Assembly: GCF_002855575.1 (NCBI RefSeq) | Contig: NZ_PKRQ01000003.1 | Location: 124,001-188,000, forward strand | From: Tabrizicola sp. TH137 | Lineage (GTDB): Bacteria; Pseudomonadota; Alphaproteobacteria; Rhodobacterales; Rhodobacteraceae | Reading direction: 5' to 3' | DNA length: 64,000 bases | Notes under the pieces: generated by a model | What the model was told of the DNA's origin: nothing | What the model saw: the letters and a program-made list of their open reading frames with translations, nothing else | Databases searched by the model: none | Translations under genes and position numbers: made by a program | In this document: positions 19,184 through 28,301 of the stretch, in pieces | How positions within the stretch are numbered: the first letter of the stretch is position 1 | Layout: each line of letters starts with the position of its first letter

Positions 19184-19405
19184 TCAGGGCCGGAAGATGT
19201 TCGGCGTGATCGACCCCGCCTCGCGCCAGGCGCGGGCCAAGGGGCCATGCACCGGCAGCCGCCGCTCAAGGATCGTCTGCACGACCCAGGCGATGGCGGC
19301 GAAGGGGATCGCCACAAGGAAGATCAGGGCGAAATAGACGTAGAACTCGGCGCGCGGTGCGCGGTGGGCGTGATGCCCGTTCTCGCCTGCGGTATGATCG
19401 CTCAT
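19184..19405 (-). CDS. pufQ: PufQ, bacteriochlorophyll-related assembly protein
   Basis: A small protein with one membrane helix, proposed to help deliver or regulate bacteriochlorophyll intermediates for assembly. It has 73 aa. The helix [20 protein letters not shown] is followed by [16 protein letters not shown] and the conserved C-terminus ITPNIFRP. It overlaps the end of bchZ by 4 bp (ATGA), as in other Rhodobacter puf operons, so translation is probably coupled to bchZ. Confidence 0.93.
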   Translation of the reverse strand: MSDHTAGENGHHAHRAPRAEFYVYFALIFLVAIPFAAIAWVVQTILERRLPVHGPLARAWREAGSITPNIFRP

Positions 19406-20883
19406 GCAGTCCCTCCTTGTGCTGTCGTTGTCAGTGGCGCGCCCCTCAGGGCTTCCACGGTTTCCTTGACCACCCGCTCCGCCCCCTGATCGAGCGCGGC
19501 CTTCTCGGCCGCATCCCGCAGGGTCCGCGCAGCGGAGATCCGTGTCAGGATCGGATGTTCGGAAACGATCCGGTCCAGTTCTGCCTGCGCATCCGCATCC
19601 CAGGGGAAATCGCGGCGCAGGGTGGTGGGCGTGGCCGCCGCCGAGTCCATCTCGGACCCCAGCGGCAGGATATGGAACAGCGCCTCGAACAGACCGTTGC
19701 AGACCTCCTGCAACAGCCAGACGCAGCCGCCATATCCCATGACCGGCGTGCCGGTATGGCGGCGGATCGCGGCGCCCGGAAAGCTTGCCGCGATGAAATG
19801 CGGCTGCGGGCCATGGCCGGCCTTCAGCTCGGCCAGATACATCTTCTCGTTGATCGACCCCATCAGGATCAGCGGCCGATGCTGGCGGATCATCGCCCGC
19901 ACCGCCTCGTTATTCGTCTTGGCCCCCGCCTGCCGCGCCACGGCAAAGGCGCAAGGCAATCCAAGATCGCTTTCCAGATAGGCCCTGATGCCCCGCGCAT
20001 AGGTCTCGTTCGCCACGATGGCGAAATTGGCCGTGCCAAAGAAATCCTGCGTCACGCTGCGCCACAGGTCCCAGACCGGCTTCAGCGTCGAATGCTTCTC
20101 CCGCGCGATGAACGGCTCGGGGTCCAGCCCCAAGAGCTCGCCCAGTTTGCGCAGGAACTTCGTCGTGCTGTCCAGCCCGATGGGCGCCTGCAGGTAAGGC
20201 TTGCCCAGCACCTCGGCCAGACCGCGCCCGAATTCCCGATACATGACGATGTTCACATCGGCATTCACAAGGTTCCGCATCTCGGCCAGATGCGCGCCCA
20301 AGGGCAGCACCATGTTGACCTCTGCCCCGATGCCTTCCACCAGACGGCGGATCTCGGCCAGGTCCGACGCCATGTTGAAGACGCCATACATCGGGCCAAG
20401 GATGTTCACCCGCGGCCGGTCGCCATCCTCGCGCTTTTTCTCCACCGGCATCCGGCCCTTGGTCATGCCGAATTCCGTGAAGATCCAGGTCATCGCCCGG
20501 TCGGCCGCCTGCCACTGATCCTCGTCGATCGTGCGCGGCAAGAACCGCTGGATATTCGTGCCCATCGGCGTGACGCCGCCGCCGATCATCTCGGCGATCG
20601 ACCCCGTCACCACCACTGCAGGCAGCGCCGGGTCCAGCGTCTTCCACGCCCGCCGCATCGCGCCCTCGGTGCCGTCGCGGCCCAGTTCCTCTTCGCCCAG
20701 CCCCGTCACCACGATGGGCAACTCATGCGGCGGCAAGGCATCCGTGTAATGCAGCACCGACGTCACCGGCAGGTTTTCGCAACCCACCGGGCCGTCGATC
20801 ACCACCTGCAATCCCTTGACGGCGCAGAAGGCATAGACCGCCCCCCAATACCCGCCCGCGCGATCATGATCCTGGATCAACAT
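19402..20883 (-). CDS. bchZ: chlorophyllide a reductase subunit Z
   Basis: With BchX and BchY this forms the nitrogenase-like chlorophyllide a reductase, reducing the C7-C8 bond of ring B on the way to bacteriochlorophyll a. It has 493 aa from ATG 20883 ([19 protein letters not shown]). A conserved Cys occurs early in [19 protein letters not shown]. Further landmarks are [17 protein letters not shown] and [20 protein letters not shown]. The start shares one base with the bchY stop (TGATG), and the end overlaps pufQ. Confidence 0.97.
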   Translation of the reverse strand: MLIQDHDRAGGYWGAVYAFCAVKGLQVVIDGPVGCENLPVTSVLHYTDALPPHELPIVVTGLGEEELGRDGTEGAMRRAWKTLDPALPAVVVTGSIAEMIGGGVTPMGTNIQRFLPRTIDEDQWQAADRAMTWIFTEFGMTKGRMPVEKKREDGDRPRVNILGPMYGVFNMASDLAEIRRLVEGIGAEVNMVLPLGAHLAEMRNLVNADVNIVMYREFGRGLAEVLGKPYLQAPIGLDSTTKFLRKLGELLGLDPEPFIAREKHSTLKPVWDLWRSVTQDFFGTANFAIVANETYARGIRAYLESDLGLPCAFAVARQAGAKTNNEAVRAMIRQHRPLILMGSINEKMYLAELKAGHGPQPHFIAASFPGAAIRRHTGTPVMGYGGCVWLLQEVCNGLFEALFHILPLGSEMDSAAATPTTLRRDFPWDADAQAELDRIVSEHPILTRISAARTLRDAAEKAALDQGAERVVKETVEALRGAPLTTTAQGGTA

Positions 20884-22466
20884 CAGATCATCGCCTCCGC
20901 TTGCGCGGCCTTGGCGGCCTTTTCCAGCTTCTTCTGATGCGCGGCGCGGAAGTCGGGCCGCAGGTTCGGCGCACCTTCCCAGATGCCCGCCGTATCGCCG
21001 GTGCCGACGCCCTCGAAGAACTCTTTCATCCCGTCCATGCGCGCCTTGTTCGCCATGGCGGCATTCACCACCTGCGCCAGGGACCCCGCCCCCGCCGGCC
21101 CCATCAGGGGCCGCGCCGAAATCAGGTTGGTGAAATACAGCGCCGGGATGGCCAGTTCCTTGGCCTTCTGCACCACCGGGGTCGTCCCGATGGCCAGATC
21201 GGGCCGGAAGGCCTCCATCGCCGCGCAATCATCCTCCAGCGATGCGCGATACTTCACCACCACGCCCCGCGCCTCCAGCCAGTCGCGATCCGCCGCCGAC
21301 CAGTCATTGCGTGCGCAGGCGCTGCCCACATAGGCCACATCCGCCCCGCTCTCGACCAGCAGCCGCGCCACCAGAAGTTCAGACCCTTCATAGCCCGACA
21401 GGGTGATCCGCCCGGCAATCGGATTGTCGGCCAGCGCCGCCTTGATCGCCGCGCCGAACCCGTTCTGCGCCGCCGCCACCCGATCCGCCGCCACGCCATA
21501 GGCGGCACCTATGGCCGCCAGCCAATCCATCGTCCCGTCATGGCCCACCGGGGCCGATCCCACGACCGTCCGCCCCGCCGCCTGAAACTCGCGGATCGCC
21601 GCCGTGTAGAAGGGATGGATCGCCGCCACCACGCCGCAATCCAGCGCCGCATAAAGCTCGCGCCATTCGCGGCACGGCACCACCGGCCCCGCCGCCAGAC
21701 CCAGCGGTGCCAGCATCGCGCCAATCATCATCGGGTCCGCCGGGAACATCTCGCCCAGCAAAGCGACCGTCGGCCGATCCGACCGCCCGCGTTCGGGTGC
21801 CGCCACCGGCCCCGCCTCGATCTCGCGCCGCGCATAATTCAGCATCGCGCCCGCCAGCACATCCTTGGCCTCGGCATGGGTCGGCACGCCAAAGCCCGGC
21901 ACGTCGATTCCCACGATGCGCACACCGTTGATTTCATTGGGAAGCAGCTTCAGCGGCACGCCGCTCGCCGTCGGCACGCAAAGGTTCGTCACCACCACCG
22001 CATCATAGCGTTCCGGGTCGGCCAGCTCATGCACCGCATCGCGGATGTCCTCGAAGAGCTTGCCGGTCACCAGCGTCTCGGAATTGAAAGGCACATAGCC
22101 CACCGACCGCCGCGCACCGTAGAAATGGCTCACAAAGGTCAACCCATAGACACAGCAGGCCGATCCCGACAGAACCGTCGCCACCCGCCGCATCCGCAAC
22201 CCCACGCGGAGCGAGCCGAAAGCCGGGCACATGCTCTGCGGCTTGTCATGCGGGCCTTGCGGATAGTCGGCGGCATAGCGGTCGAGGATCTCGGAATTCC
22301 CCGCCGCCCGTGCCGCAGCCTCCATCTCGGCCGCCCCGGCATGGCATCCCAGCCCGTCCAGATTGGGGCCATCCGCCACAACCGCAGCGCCCGCCCCCAC
22401 CTCGGGGCGCAGCCCCTCGGTCACGGGCGTCTCGGCAGCCTGGTCATAGCGGATCTCGCCAGCCAT
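20883..22466 (-). CDS. bchY: chlorophyllide a reductase subunit Y
   Basis: Catalytic-component partner of BchZ in the nitrogenase-like reductase. It has 527 aa from ATG 22466; a GTG at 22469 is also possible. Conserved cysteines are in [20 protein letters not shown] and [20 protein letters not shown], which ligate the shared iron-sulfur cluster. [19 protein letters not shown] follows. The ribosome site GGAAGGGG lies inside a 23-codon ORF that fills the gap to bchX, so translation is probably coupled through that ORF. Confidence 0.97.
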   Translation of the reverse strand: MAGEIRYDQAAETPVTEGLRPEVGAGAAVVADGPNLDGLGCHAGAAEMEAAARAAGNSEILDRYAADYPQGPHDKPQSMCPAFGSLRVGLRMRRVATVLSGSACCVYGLTFVSHFYGARRSVGYVPFNSETLVTGKLFEDIRDAVHELADPERYDAVVVTNLCVPTASGVPLKLLPNEINGVRIVGIDVPGFGVPTHAEAKDVLAGAMLNYARREIEAGPVAAPERGRSDRPTVALLGEMFPADPMMIGAMLAPLGLAAGPVVPCREWRELYAALDCGVVAAIHPFYTAAIREFQAAGRTVVGSAPVGHDGTMDWLAAIGAAYGVAADRVAAAQNGFGAAIKAALADNPIAGRITLSGYEGSELLVARLLVESGADVAYVGSACARNDWSAADRDWLEARGVVVKYRASLEDDCAAMEAFRPDLAIGTTPVVQKAKELAIPALYFTNLISARPLMGPAGAGSLAQVVNAAMANKARMDGMKEFFEGVGTGDTAGIWEGAPNLRPDFRAAHQKKLEKAAKAAQAEAMI

Positions 22467-22537
22467 CACTTGGTCCCCTTCCGGGCCAGGGCGCGCAGCG
22501 CCTCTTCCAGTTTCTCAAGGGCGGAAAGGTCAAACAT
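22466..22537 (-). CDS. 23-codon ORF bridging bchX and bchY
   Basis: Starts with ATG at 22537 inside the last codons of bchX (overlap ATGTTTGA, 22530-22537). It ends in a TGA sharing its last base with the bchY ATG (TGATG). It therefore exactly fills the 63-bp intergenic gap. The peptide begins [20 protein letters not shown] and ends GTK; it would be an amphipathic charged helix. Its 3-prime end holds the bchY ribosome site. It may be a true microprotein or only a translational coupler between bchX and bchY. I do not know of a described homologue. Confidence 0.5.
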   Translation of the reverse strand: MFDLSALEKLEEALRALARKGTK

Positions 22538-23531
22538 CGTCATAGACCACTTCCAGGGACTTCACCTCGCCCGCGAACTTGCCGCGCATGTCGGCATCAT
22601 TGGCAGGCTCCAGCACGAAATCGGCCCCCGTCGTCTCGGCATCGAACAGGCCCAGCAGCCCATCCTGCGTCAGGGGCTTGGGGCGCAGCGGCGGCGCCTC
22701 GGCCACGTTCTCCGCCAGTTCCGTGAACAGCCCGCCCCATTGCGTCGCATGGGTGCCGACGATCTGGTAATTGGCCGACTTGCGCCGCAGGTCGTCATCC
22801 GCCGGGATCGAGGCCAGCACCGGGATATTCACCGCCGCCGCAAAGGCCGCCGCCTCGCCCGTGCCGTCATCCTTGTTGATGACCATGCCGGCGACGCCGA
22901 CATTCCCGCCCAGCTTGCGGAAATACTCCACCGCCGAACAGACATTGTTGGCGACATAGAGCGATTGCAGATCGTTCGACGCGACCACGATCACCTTCTG
23001 CGCCATGTCCCGCGCAATCGGCAGGCCGAAGCCGCCGCAGACCACATCGCCCAGGAAATCCAAGAGCACATAGTCGAAGTCCCAGTCATGGAACCCCAGC
23101 TTCTCCAGCAGTTCGAACCCGTGGATGATCCCGCGCCCGCCGCAGCCCCGGCCCACTTCCGGCCCGCCCAGCTCCATCGCAAAGACCCCGCCCCGCTTGA
23201 AGCAGACATCGCCGATCTTCACCTCTTCCCCCGCCAGCTTCTTGCGGGTGGAGGTTTCGATGATCGTCGGGCAGGCCTTGCCGCCGAACAGCAGCGAAGT
23301 GGTGTCCGACTTCGGATCGCAGCCGATCAGCAGCACGCGCTTGCCATTCTCGGCCATCATGTGGCTCAGGTTGGCCAGCGTGAAGCTCTTGCCGATCCCA
23401 CCCTTGCCATAGATCGCAATGATCTGCGTCTTCTTGGTCGGAGGGTCCGAAGGCACCTCCAGCGAAGGCTCCTCATGCGCCTCGTCGCGCAGGCGGGCGT
23501 CGAAATCCTTCAGGTTGGGAACGTCGTTCAT
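22530..23531 (-). CDS. bchX: chlorophyllide a reductase iron protein subunit X
   Basis: NifH-like ATPase that passes electrons to BchYZ. It has 333 aa from ATG 23531 ([18 protein letters not shown]), a typical family length. The P-loop is [19 protein letters not shown] (residues 41-59). The 4Fe-4S ligand cysteines are in [12 protein letters not shown] and [13 protein letters not shown]. The start overlaps the bchC stop by 4 bp (ATGA). Confidence 0.97.
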   Translation of the reverse strand: MNDVPNLKDFDARLRDEAHEEPSLEVPSDPPTKKTQIIAIYGKGGIGKSFTLANLSHMMAENGKRVLLIGCDPKSDTTSLLFGGKACPTIIETSTRKKLAGEEVKIGDVCFKRGGVFAMELGGPEVGRGCGGRGIIHGFELLEKLGFHDWDFDYVLLDFLGDVVCGGFGLPIARDMAQKVIVVASNDLQSLYVANNVCSAVEYFRKLGGNVGVAGMVINKDDGTGEAAAFAAAVNIPVLASIPADDDLRRKSANYQIVGTHATQWGGLFTELAENVAEAPPLRPKPLTQDGLLGLFDAETTGADFVLEPANDADMRGKFAGEVKSLEVVYDDV

Positions 23532-24472
23532 GCCGTGGCCTTCCAATCGAGGATCATCTTCAGACAGGCCGCATCGCCAAAAGCCGTTTCATAGGCCTCG
23601 GGCGCGGCGGATGCCGGACGGGTGTGGGTAATCAGCCCCGACAGCGACAGCGCCCCGCTTTCGATCAGCGCGCGGGTGGCGGTCAGGTCATCCGGCTGCC
23701 ATTCGCTGGCAATGCGGATGCGCGCCTCCTTCATGAAGGCGGGCGGGAAGGCAAAGGACACGGGCTCGGTATAGAACCCTGCCAGCACGGCCTCGCCCCC
23801 CTTGGCCAGCCGCATCACCAACTGGTCCAGCAGGCCCTTGGCCCCCGAGGCGTCATAGATCGCGCGGTAATCCCGGCGCGGGTCGTCTTCGGGCGCGATG
23901 CAGGCATAGCCTGCCGCGCCCTCGCGCCGCGCCGGGTTCGTTTCCCAGACCGTCGGCGCAGGCGCACCCGCCGCCAGCGTCAGCCGTGCCAGCAACCGGC
24001 CCAGCGTGCCATGACCCACGATCAGGTCGGGCAGCGCCGTGTCGAACCCCGCCAGCGCATGCCGCGCCGTCGCCGCCAGGGCCAGCAGCGCACCCTCGGC
24101 ACCCATGCCGCCGTCGATCCGGGCCACGCGATGCGCGGGCGTCACAAGGTGACGCGACGCGCCCCCGAACAGCCCCTTCACATCGCCCGCAAAGCAATTG
24201 GCCCCCGGCACGAAGACCGTCTCGCCGACGCGATAGCCGCTCTCGGCCCCCGCCTCGACCACCACACCCGCCGCCTCATATCCCGGCACCAGCGGATAGC
24301 CCATACCCGGAAAGGGCGGCATCGTGCCGGTGTAGAACAGCTTCTCGGTGCCGGTGGAAATGCCGGAATGGGAAATCTCGACCACCAGATCACCCGCGCC
24401 CGGGGCGACAAGGTCCAGCACCTGAAGCGAAAGCTCCCTCGGGCCGGAAAGGATGACTGCGGTCGTTCTCAC
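23528..24472 (-). CDS. bchC: 3-hydroxyethyl bacteriochlorophyllide a dehydrogenase
   Basis: Oxidizes the C3 hydroxyethyl group to the acetyl group of bacteriochlorophyll a. It has 314 aa of the zinc-alcohol-dehydrogenase fold. Landmarks are [37 protein letters not shown] and [19 protein letters not shown] (nucleotide-binding region). The start is GTG 24472 with GGGGGAAG upstream. It is the first gene of the bchCXYZ-pufQ string; its promoter region holds two PpsR boxes and a leader hairpin, and overlaps the end of crtF. Confidence 0.96.
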   Translation of the reverse strand: MRTTAVILSGPRELSLQVLDLVAPGAGDLVVEISHSGISTGTEKLFYTGTMPPFPGMGYPLVPGYEAAGVVVEAGAESGYRVGETVFVPGANCFAGDVKGLFGGASRHLVTPAHRVARIDGGMGAEGALLALAATARHALAGFDTALPDLIVGHGTLGRLLARLTLAAGAPAPTVWETNPARREGAAGYACIAPEDDPRRDYRAIYDASGAKGLLDQLVMRLAKGGEAVLAGFYTEPVSFAFPPAFMKEARIRIASEWQPDDLTATRALIESGALSLSGLITHTRPASAAPEAYETAFGDAACLKMILDWKATA

Positions 24473-24492
24473 GTTTCTTCCCCCTGCGCCGC

Positions 24493-24516
24493 GACTCTCC
24501 TGGATGGGCGAGAGTC
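24493..24516. promoter_or_regulatory. hairpin in the bchC leader
   Basis: A perfect 7-bp stem GACTCTC/GAGAGTC with a 10-nt loop lies between the PpsR boxes and the bchC start, so it would be in the 5-prime untranslated RNA. Its function is unknown; it may stabilize the message. Confidence 0.45.
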
Positions 24517-24526
24517 CTTGGCTGTG

Positions 24527-24544
24527 TGTAAGGATAGACTGACA
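24527..24544. promoter_or_regulatory. PpsR (CrtJ) box, bchC promoter, proximal
   Basis: TGT-N12-ACA match (TGTAAGGATAGACTGACA), the established PpsR/CrtJ operator. It lies 8 bp from a second perfect box. Paired boxes with 8-bp spacing favour cooperative binding of the tetramer. It should repress the bchC operon under oxygen. Confidence 0.85.
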
Positions 24545-24552
24545 ACCAGCAG

Positions 24553-24570
24553 TGTCAATTTAATTAGACA
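24553..24570. promoter_or_regulatory. PpsR (CrtJ) box, bchC promoter, distal
   Basis: TGTCAATTTAATTAGACA, a textbook PpsR palindrome. It overlaps the TAA stop codon of crtF (24564-24566), so the bchC promoter is embedded at the 3-prime end of crtF and the operons overlap. Confidence 0.9.
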
Positions 24571-25721
24571 CTTTTTTGTGCTTTGTCGTCCGAAGGCTTC
24601 ACCGCCGTCACGACCGAGGTGACATAGGGCCGGAAACCCTGCCGGAACTGGCAATCCACAAAGCCCGCATCGCCCAGCATCCGTTCGATTTCCGGGCCCG
24701 ACCGTGTCCGCCCGGTCTGCATGGCCAAGGTGTACACGGAAAAGTACACATCCGTCGCCGGATCGGGCCGCGCGCCCCCCGCCATCGGCTCCGACACCAC
24801 GATCCGCCCGCCATCGGGCAGCGCGGCCCAGACCGCCCGCAAAAGCTGCGTCACGGTGGAATCGGCATGGTCATAGAGAACCCGGATCAGCGAGATCGCA
24901 TCCGCGCCCCCTGGCAGCGGATCGTCGCGAAAGGACCCCGGCACGATCTGCACCCGCCCCCGCATCCCCGCCCCCGCAAAGCGCGCCTCCGCCCCCGGCA
25001 CCACGGCAGGCAGATCGAACAGCGTCATCCGCAGCCCCGGCACCGCCGCGCCCACGGCCGCCAGAAAGGCCCCCGTCCCGCCGCCCACATCCATCAGATG
25101 CCGCACGCCCCGGAAATCCACCAGGCGCAGCGTATCCGCCGCCACCAATCCCTGACTGTCGGCCATCAGCGCCGAATAGCGCGCGGCCAGGTCCGGGTCC
25201 GCCGCGCCCCCCGCGCCAAAGACATAGGGCCAGAACCCCGCCAGTTCCGGCTGCGTCTCGCCCCTGAAAAACGCCACCGGGTCCGCCAGATCGCGATAAA
25301 GGACGGGGTGATGCCGCACCATCGCCTCCAGCCCCGGCACGGCCAGGAACGCCGCCCCCCGCACTGTCAGCCGCCAGACCCCCCGCCGCTCGGCCATCAG
25401 GCCCAGCCCCGCCCCCGCCTTGCACAGGATCGCCATCCGCTCCATCGGCACGCCCGCAGGCCCGGCCAGCGCCGCCAAAGGCGCCGGCCCCTCGGCCAGC
25501 CGATGCAACACCCGGAACTCCACCAGCGCCAGCAAGGCCTGCGACTGCACGAACCCCTGCACGATGTCGAACAGCGCCGCCCCTTCGGCCCGCGCGACAT
25601 GCTTCAACCCCGGCACCCGCGCGCAAAAGGCATGAAACCGCGGCGACAAGCCCAGACGCACCGCCCAGGGCTGCCGCGCCCGCGCCGGGCGGGCGGCAGG
25701 CCCTGCCGCCGCGTCGCTCAT
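24564..25721 (-). CDS. crtF: hydroxyneurosporene O-methyltransferase
   Basis: SAM-dependent methyltransferase that methylates the C1 hydroxyl (demethylspheroidene to spheroidene). It has 385 aa. SAM motif I is HLMDVGGGTGAFLAAVGAA; the general O-methyltransferase features VYFSVYTLAMQTGRTRS and GRIVVSEPMAGG follow. The start overlaps the crtE stop by 4 bp (ATGA), so the two form one unit. Its stop codon lies inside a PpsR box. Confidence 0.95.
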   Translation of the reverse strand: MSDAAAGPAARPARARQPWAVRLGLSPRFHAFCARVPGLKHVARAEGAALFDIVQGFVQSQALLALVEFRVLHRLAEGPAPLAALAGPAGVPMERMAILCKAGAGLGLMAERRGVWRLTVRGAAFLAVPGLEAMVRHHPVLYRDLADPVAFFRGETQPELAGFWPYVFGAGGAADPDLAARYSALMADSQGLVAADTLRLVDFRGVRHLMDVGGGTGAFLAAVGAAVPGLRMTLFDLPAVVPGAEARFAGAGMRGRVQIVPGSFRDDPLPGGADAISLIRVLYDHADSTVTQLLRAVWAALPDGGRIVVSEPMAGGARPDPATDVYFSVYTLAMQTGRTRSGPEIERMLGDAGFVDCQFRQGFRPYVTSVVTAVKPSDDKAQKSV

Positions 25722-26620
25722 CCCCGCACCGGTTGCAGATCGACGGGCGTCATCCGCTCGGCATAGGCGCGCACCATCGCGGCCAGCATCGCCTCGCCGG
25801 GGCAGGACGGGATCGACGCAATCGCGCCCCCGAGAATGTCCTTCAGATGCGACACCGCCCCCAGAACCCCCAGTTCCTGCACCGCCGAGGGCCGCGCATG
25901 GGCCAGATCCTGCCCCGCAGGCTTGCCCATCTCGGCCTCGGTCAGCAGCGCATCCTTCAGATCATCCGCCACCTGGAAGGCCGCGCCGATCCGCGCGCCC
26001 AGCTCTTCCCAGGGCTCCGCCTCCTGCCCCGCCGCGATGGCCCCCATCTGCGTCGCCGCGATGAACAGCGCCCCGGTCTTCGCCCGGTGATAGGCGGCGA
26101 CATTCACCTCCGCCTCGCTCTCCCATCCCTGGCCTGCGCAGATGCCGCCCGGCATCCCCGTCCTTTGCGCCAGCACCCGGATCAACTCCACCGCCCGCGC
26201 CGGATGATCCCCCGCCGCCCGCGCCAGCACCTCGAAGGCCAGTACGATCAGCGAATCCCCCGTCAGCACCGCCAGAGGCTCGCCATAGGCGCGATGCACC
26301 GTAGGCTTGCCGCGCCGGATATCGGCATCGTCGAAACAGGGCAGATCGTCATGCACAAGCGAGGCGCAATGGATCAGTTCCAGCGCCGCCGCCGCCGCAT
26401 CCGTCAAGCCCGGGCGATCATCGCCACAGGCCCGCGCCACGGAAATCAGGATGGTGGGCCGGATGCGCGCCCCGCCGGGAAAGACTGCGTGATCCAGCGC
26501 CCCCCGCAGCTTCGGCGGCGCCTCGGCATTGCCCAAGGCCCCCTGCCCCAGCGAAAGCGCCGCAGCCACCGCCGCTTCGATCCGCGCGTCCATGCCGCCG
26601 TTCACACCGCTCACGCCCAT
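25718..26620 (-). CDS. crtE: geranylgeranyl diphosphate synthase
   Basis: Makes GGPP from IPP and allylic diphosphates for carotenoids and for the bacteriochlorophyll tail. It has 300 aa. The first Asp-rich motif is HDDLPCFDDADIRRGKPT (near residues 90-107) and the second FQVADDLKD. ATG 26620 is used here; an in-frame ATG ten codons later is possible. It is divergent from crtD; the 121-bp gap carries two PpsR boxes. Confidence 0.95.
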   Translation of the reverse strand: MGVSGVNGGMDARIEAAVAAALSLGQGALGNAEAPPKLRGALDHAVFPGGARIRPTILISVARACGDDRPGLTDAAAAALELIHCASLVHDDLPCFDDADIRRGKPTVHRAYGEPLAVLTGDSLIVLAFEVLARAAGDHPARAVELIRVLAQRTGMPGGICAGQGWESEAEVNVAAYHRAKTGALFIAATQMGAIAAGQEAEPWEELGARIGAAFQVADDLKDALLTEAEMGKPAGQDLAHARPSAVQELGVLGAVSHLKDILGGAIASIPSCPGEAMLAAMVRAYAERMTPVDLQPVRG

Positions 26621-26671
26621 GGCCGTCCCCTTCGCTGTCCTGCCGGGCAGTCTGTCACTGCCACTGCAAAG

Positions 26672-26689
26672 TGTAAACTAAATCTTACA
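26672..26689. promoter_or_regulatory. PpsR box, crtE side of the crtE-crtD promoter region
   Basis: TGTAAACTAAATCTTACA fits TGT-N12-ACA exactly. It lies 51 bp from the crtE start and 6 bp from a second box, in the only intergenic region between the divergent crtE and crtD genes. Confidence 0.88.
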
Positions 26690-26695
26690 CCTTGT

Positions 26696-26713
26696 TGTAA
26701 TTCAGGATGGACA
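26696..26713. promoter_or_regulatory. PpsR box, crtD side of the crtE-crtD promoter region
   Basis: TGTAATTCAGGATGGACA fits TGT-N12-ACA, with less symmetric inner bases than its neighbour. It lies 28 bp before the crtD ATG, where it could cover the promoter. Confidence 0.8.
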
Positions 26714-26741
26714 ACCTCAAGGGCTTCCCTAAACTCCCGCC

Positions 26742-28301
26742 ATGGAACAGGACCGCATCATCGTGATCGGCGCCGGGATGGGGGGGCTCGCCGCCGCCAT
26801 CCGCCTGGCCGCTTCCGGCCTCAAGGTCACGGTGCTCGAGGCCGCCGCCACGCCGGGCGGCAAGGCCCGGGCGATTCCCTCCCCCGCCGGCCCTGTGGAT
26901 ACCGGCCCCACCGTCCTGACGCTGCGCTCCGTCTTCGACACGCTCTTCGCGCTGAATGGCGAAAGGCTCGACGATCACCTCACCCTGATCCCCCAGCCGC
27001 TCCTCGCGCGCCACTGGTGGCCCGGCTCCGACGCGCTCGACCTCACCACCGACCGCGAGGCGAATGCCGAGGCGATCCAGGCCTTCGCCGGCCCGCGCGA
27101 AGCCGATGCTTTCCTGAAATTCGACGCCCTCGCCGAAGACCTCTTCACCGCCTTCGACGCGCCCGTAATGCAGGCCGCCCGCCCCGACCTGCCCGCCATC
27201 GCCCGCGCCGCCCTCGCCCGCCCGCGCCTCTGGCCCGCCCTCCTGCCGGGCCTCTCGCTGGAACGCTGGCTGAAAGGCCATTTCCGCGACCCGCGCCTTG
27301 TCCAGCTCTTCGCCCGCTACGCCACCTATGTCGGTGGCCGCCCCGGCCGCTCCCCCGCCGTCCTCTCGCTCATCTGGCGGGCCGAGGCGCGCGGCGTCTG
27401 GGCGGTCGAAGGCGGCATGCACCACCTCGCCGCCGCCCTCGCCGCCCTGGCCGAACGCATGGGCGTGACGGTCCGCTATGCCACCCCCGCCACCCGGATC
27501 CAGCGCCAGAATGGCCGCGTCACCGGCGTCCAGATCGCCGATGGCCACACGCTCCCCTGCCGCGCCGTCGTCTTCAACGGCGACCCCGCCGCCCTCGCCG
27601 ACGGCCATCTCGGACCTGCCGCCGCCGCTGCCCTGCCCCGCAGCGCGACCCAACCGCGCAGCCTCTCCGCCCTCGTCTGGGCCTTCGCCTCGCAGGCGAC
27701 AGGGCCAAGGGCCCCCGACCTCATCCACCACAACCTCTTCTTCACCGAAGACCCCGCCGCCGAATTCGGCCCCATCGGACAGGGCCGGATGCCCGCCGCC
27801 CCCACCCTCTATCTCTGCGCCGAAGACCGCGCCCGCGGCCCTGCCGCCGGCCCCGAACGCTTCGAGATCATCCTGAACGCCCCTGCGGGCCTGCCCGCCC
27901 TGCGCCCCGAGGATTTCCAGACATGCCGACAGATCACCTTCGACCGCCTGTCCCGCATGGGCCTGACGCTGACACCGCCGGGGCCGGAGGCACTCACCTC
28001 ACCCGCTGTGTTGGACCGGCTCTTTCCGGCGTCGAAAGGCGCGATCTATGGTCGCTCCCCCGAAGGGACGATGGCGAGTTTCCAGCGCCCCCCCGCCCGG
28101 ACCGCCCTGCCGGGGCTCTATCTCGCGGGGGGCGGGGCGCATCCGGGGGCGGGCGTGCCGATGGCAGCCCTCTCCGCGAAGCACGCGGTCGAGGCGATCA
28201 TGCAGGACCGGACTTCCGCGTCGAGGTCGGCCCCGACGGCTATGCCTGGTGGTATCTCGACGGGGTCTCGGATGACGGGCGGCGCGCGGTCTCGGTCATA
28301 G
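26742..28301 (+). CDS. crtD: 1-hydroxycarotenoid (methoxyneurosporene) 3,4-desaturase
   Basis: FAD-dependent desaturase that introduces the C3-C4 double bond in the spheroidene pathway. It has 519 aa. The N-terminal dinucleotide fold is IIVIGAGMGGLAAAIRLAA; the family C-terminus is LYLAGGGAHPGAGVPMAALS. The last ~34 codons (after HAVEAIMQD) are Ser/Arg/Gly-rich and overlap crtC in another frame, so the true protein core ends near residue 487. Expression is likely controlled by the PpsR boxes upstream. Confidence 0.94.
   Translation: MEQDRIIVIGAGMGGLAAAIRLAASGLKVTVLEAAATPGGKARAIPSPAGPVDTGPTVLTLRSVFDTLFALNGERLDDHLTLIPQPLLARHWWPGSDALDLTTDREANAEAIQAFAGPREADAFLKFDALAEDLFTAFDAPVMQAARPDLPAIARAALARPRLWPALLPGLSLERWLKGHFRDPRLVQLFARYATYVGGRPGRSPAVLSLIWRAEARGVWAVEGGMHHLAAALAALAERMGVTVRYATPATRIQRQNGRVTGVQIADGHTLPCRAVVFNGDPAALADGHLGPAAAAALPRSATQPRSLSALVWAFASQATGPRAPDLIHHNLFFTEDPAAEFGPIGQGRMPAAPTLYLCAEDRARGPAAGPERFEIILNAPAGLPALRPEDFQTCRQITFDRLSRMGLTLTPPGPEALTSPAVLDRLFPASKGAIYGRSPEGTMASFQRPPARTALPGLYLAGGGAHPGAGVPMAALSAKHAVEAIMQDRTSASRSAPTAMPGGISTGSRMTGGARSRS

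Noticed and set aside
25733-28200. Very long plus-strand open frame running through crtE and crtD into crtC
   Set aside because: Only the final part is CrtC. The upstream part is antisense to crtE and a shadow of crtD, with Arg/Pro-rich composition.
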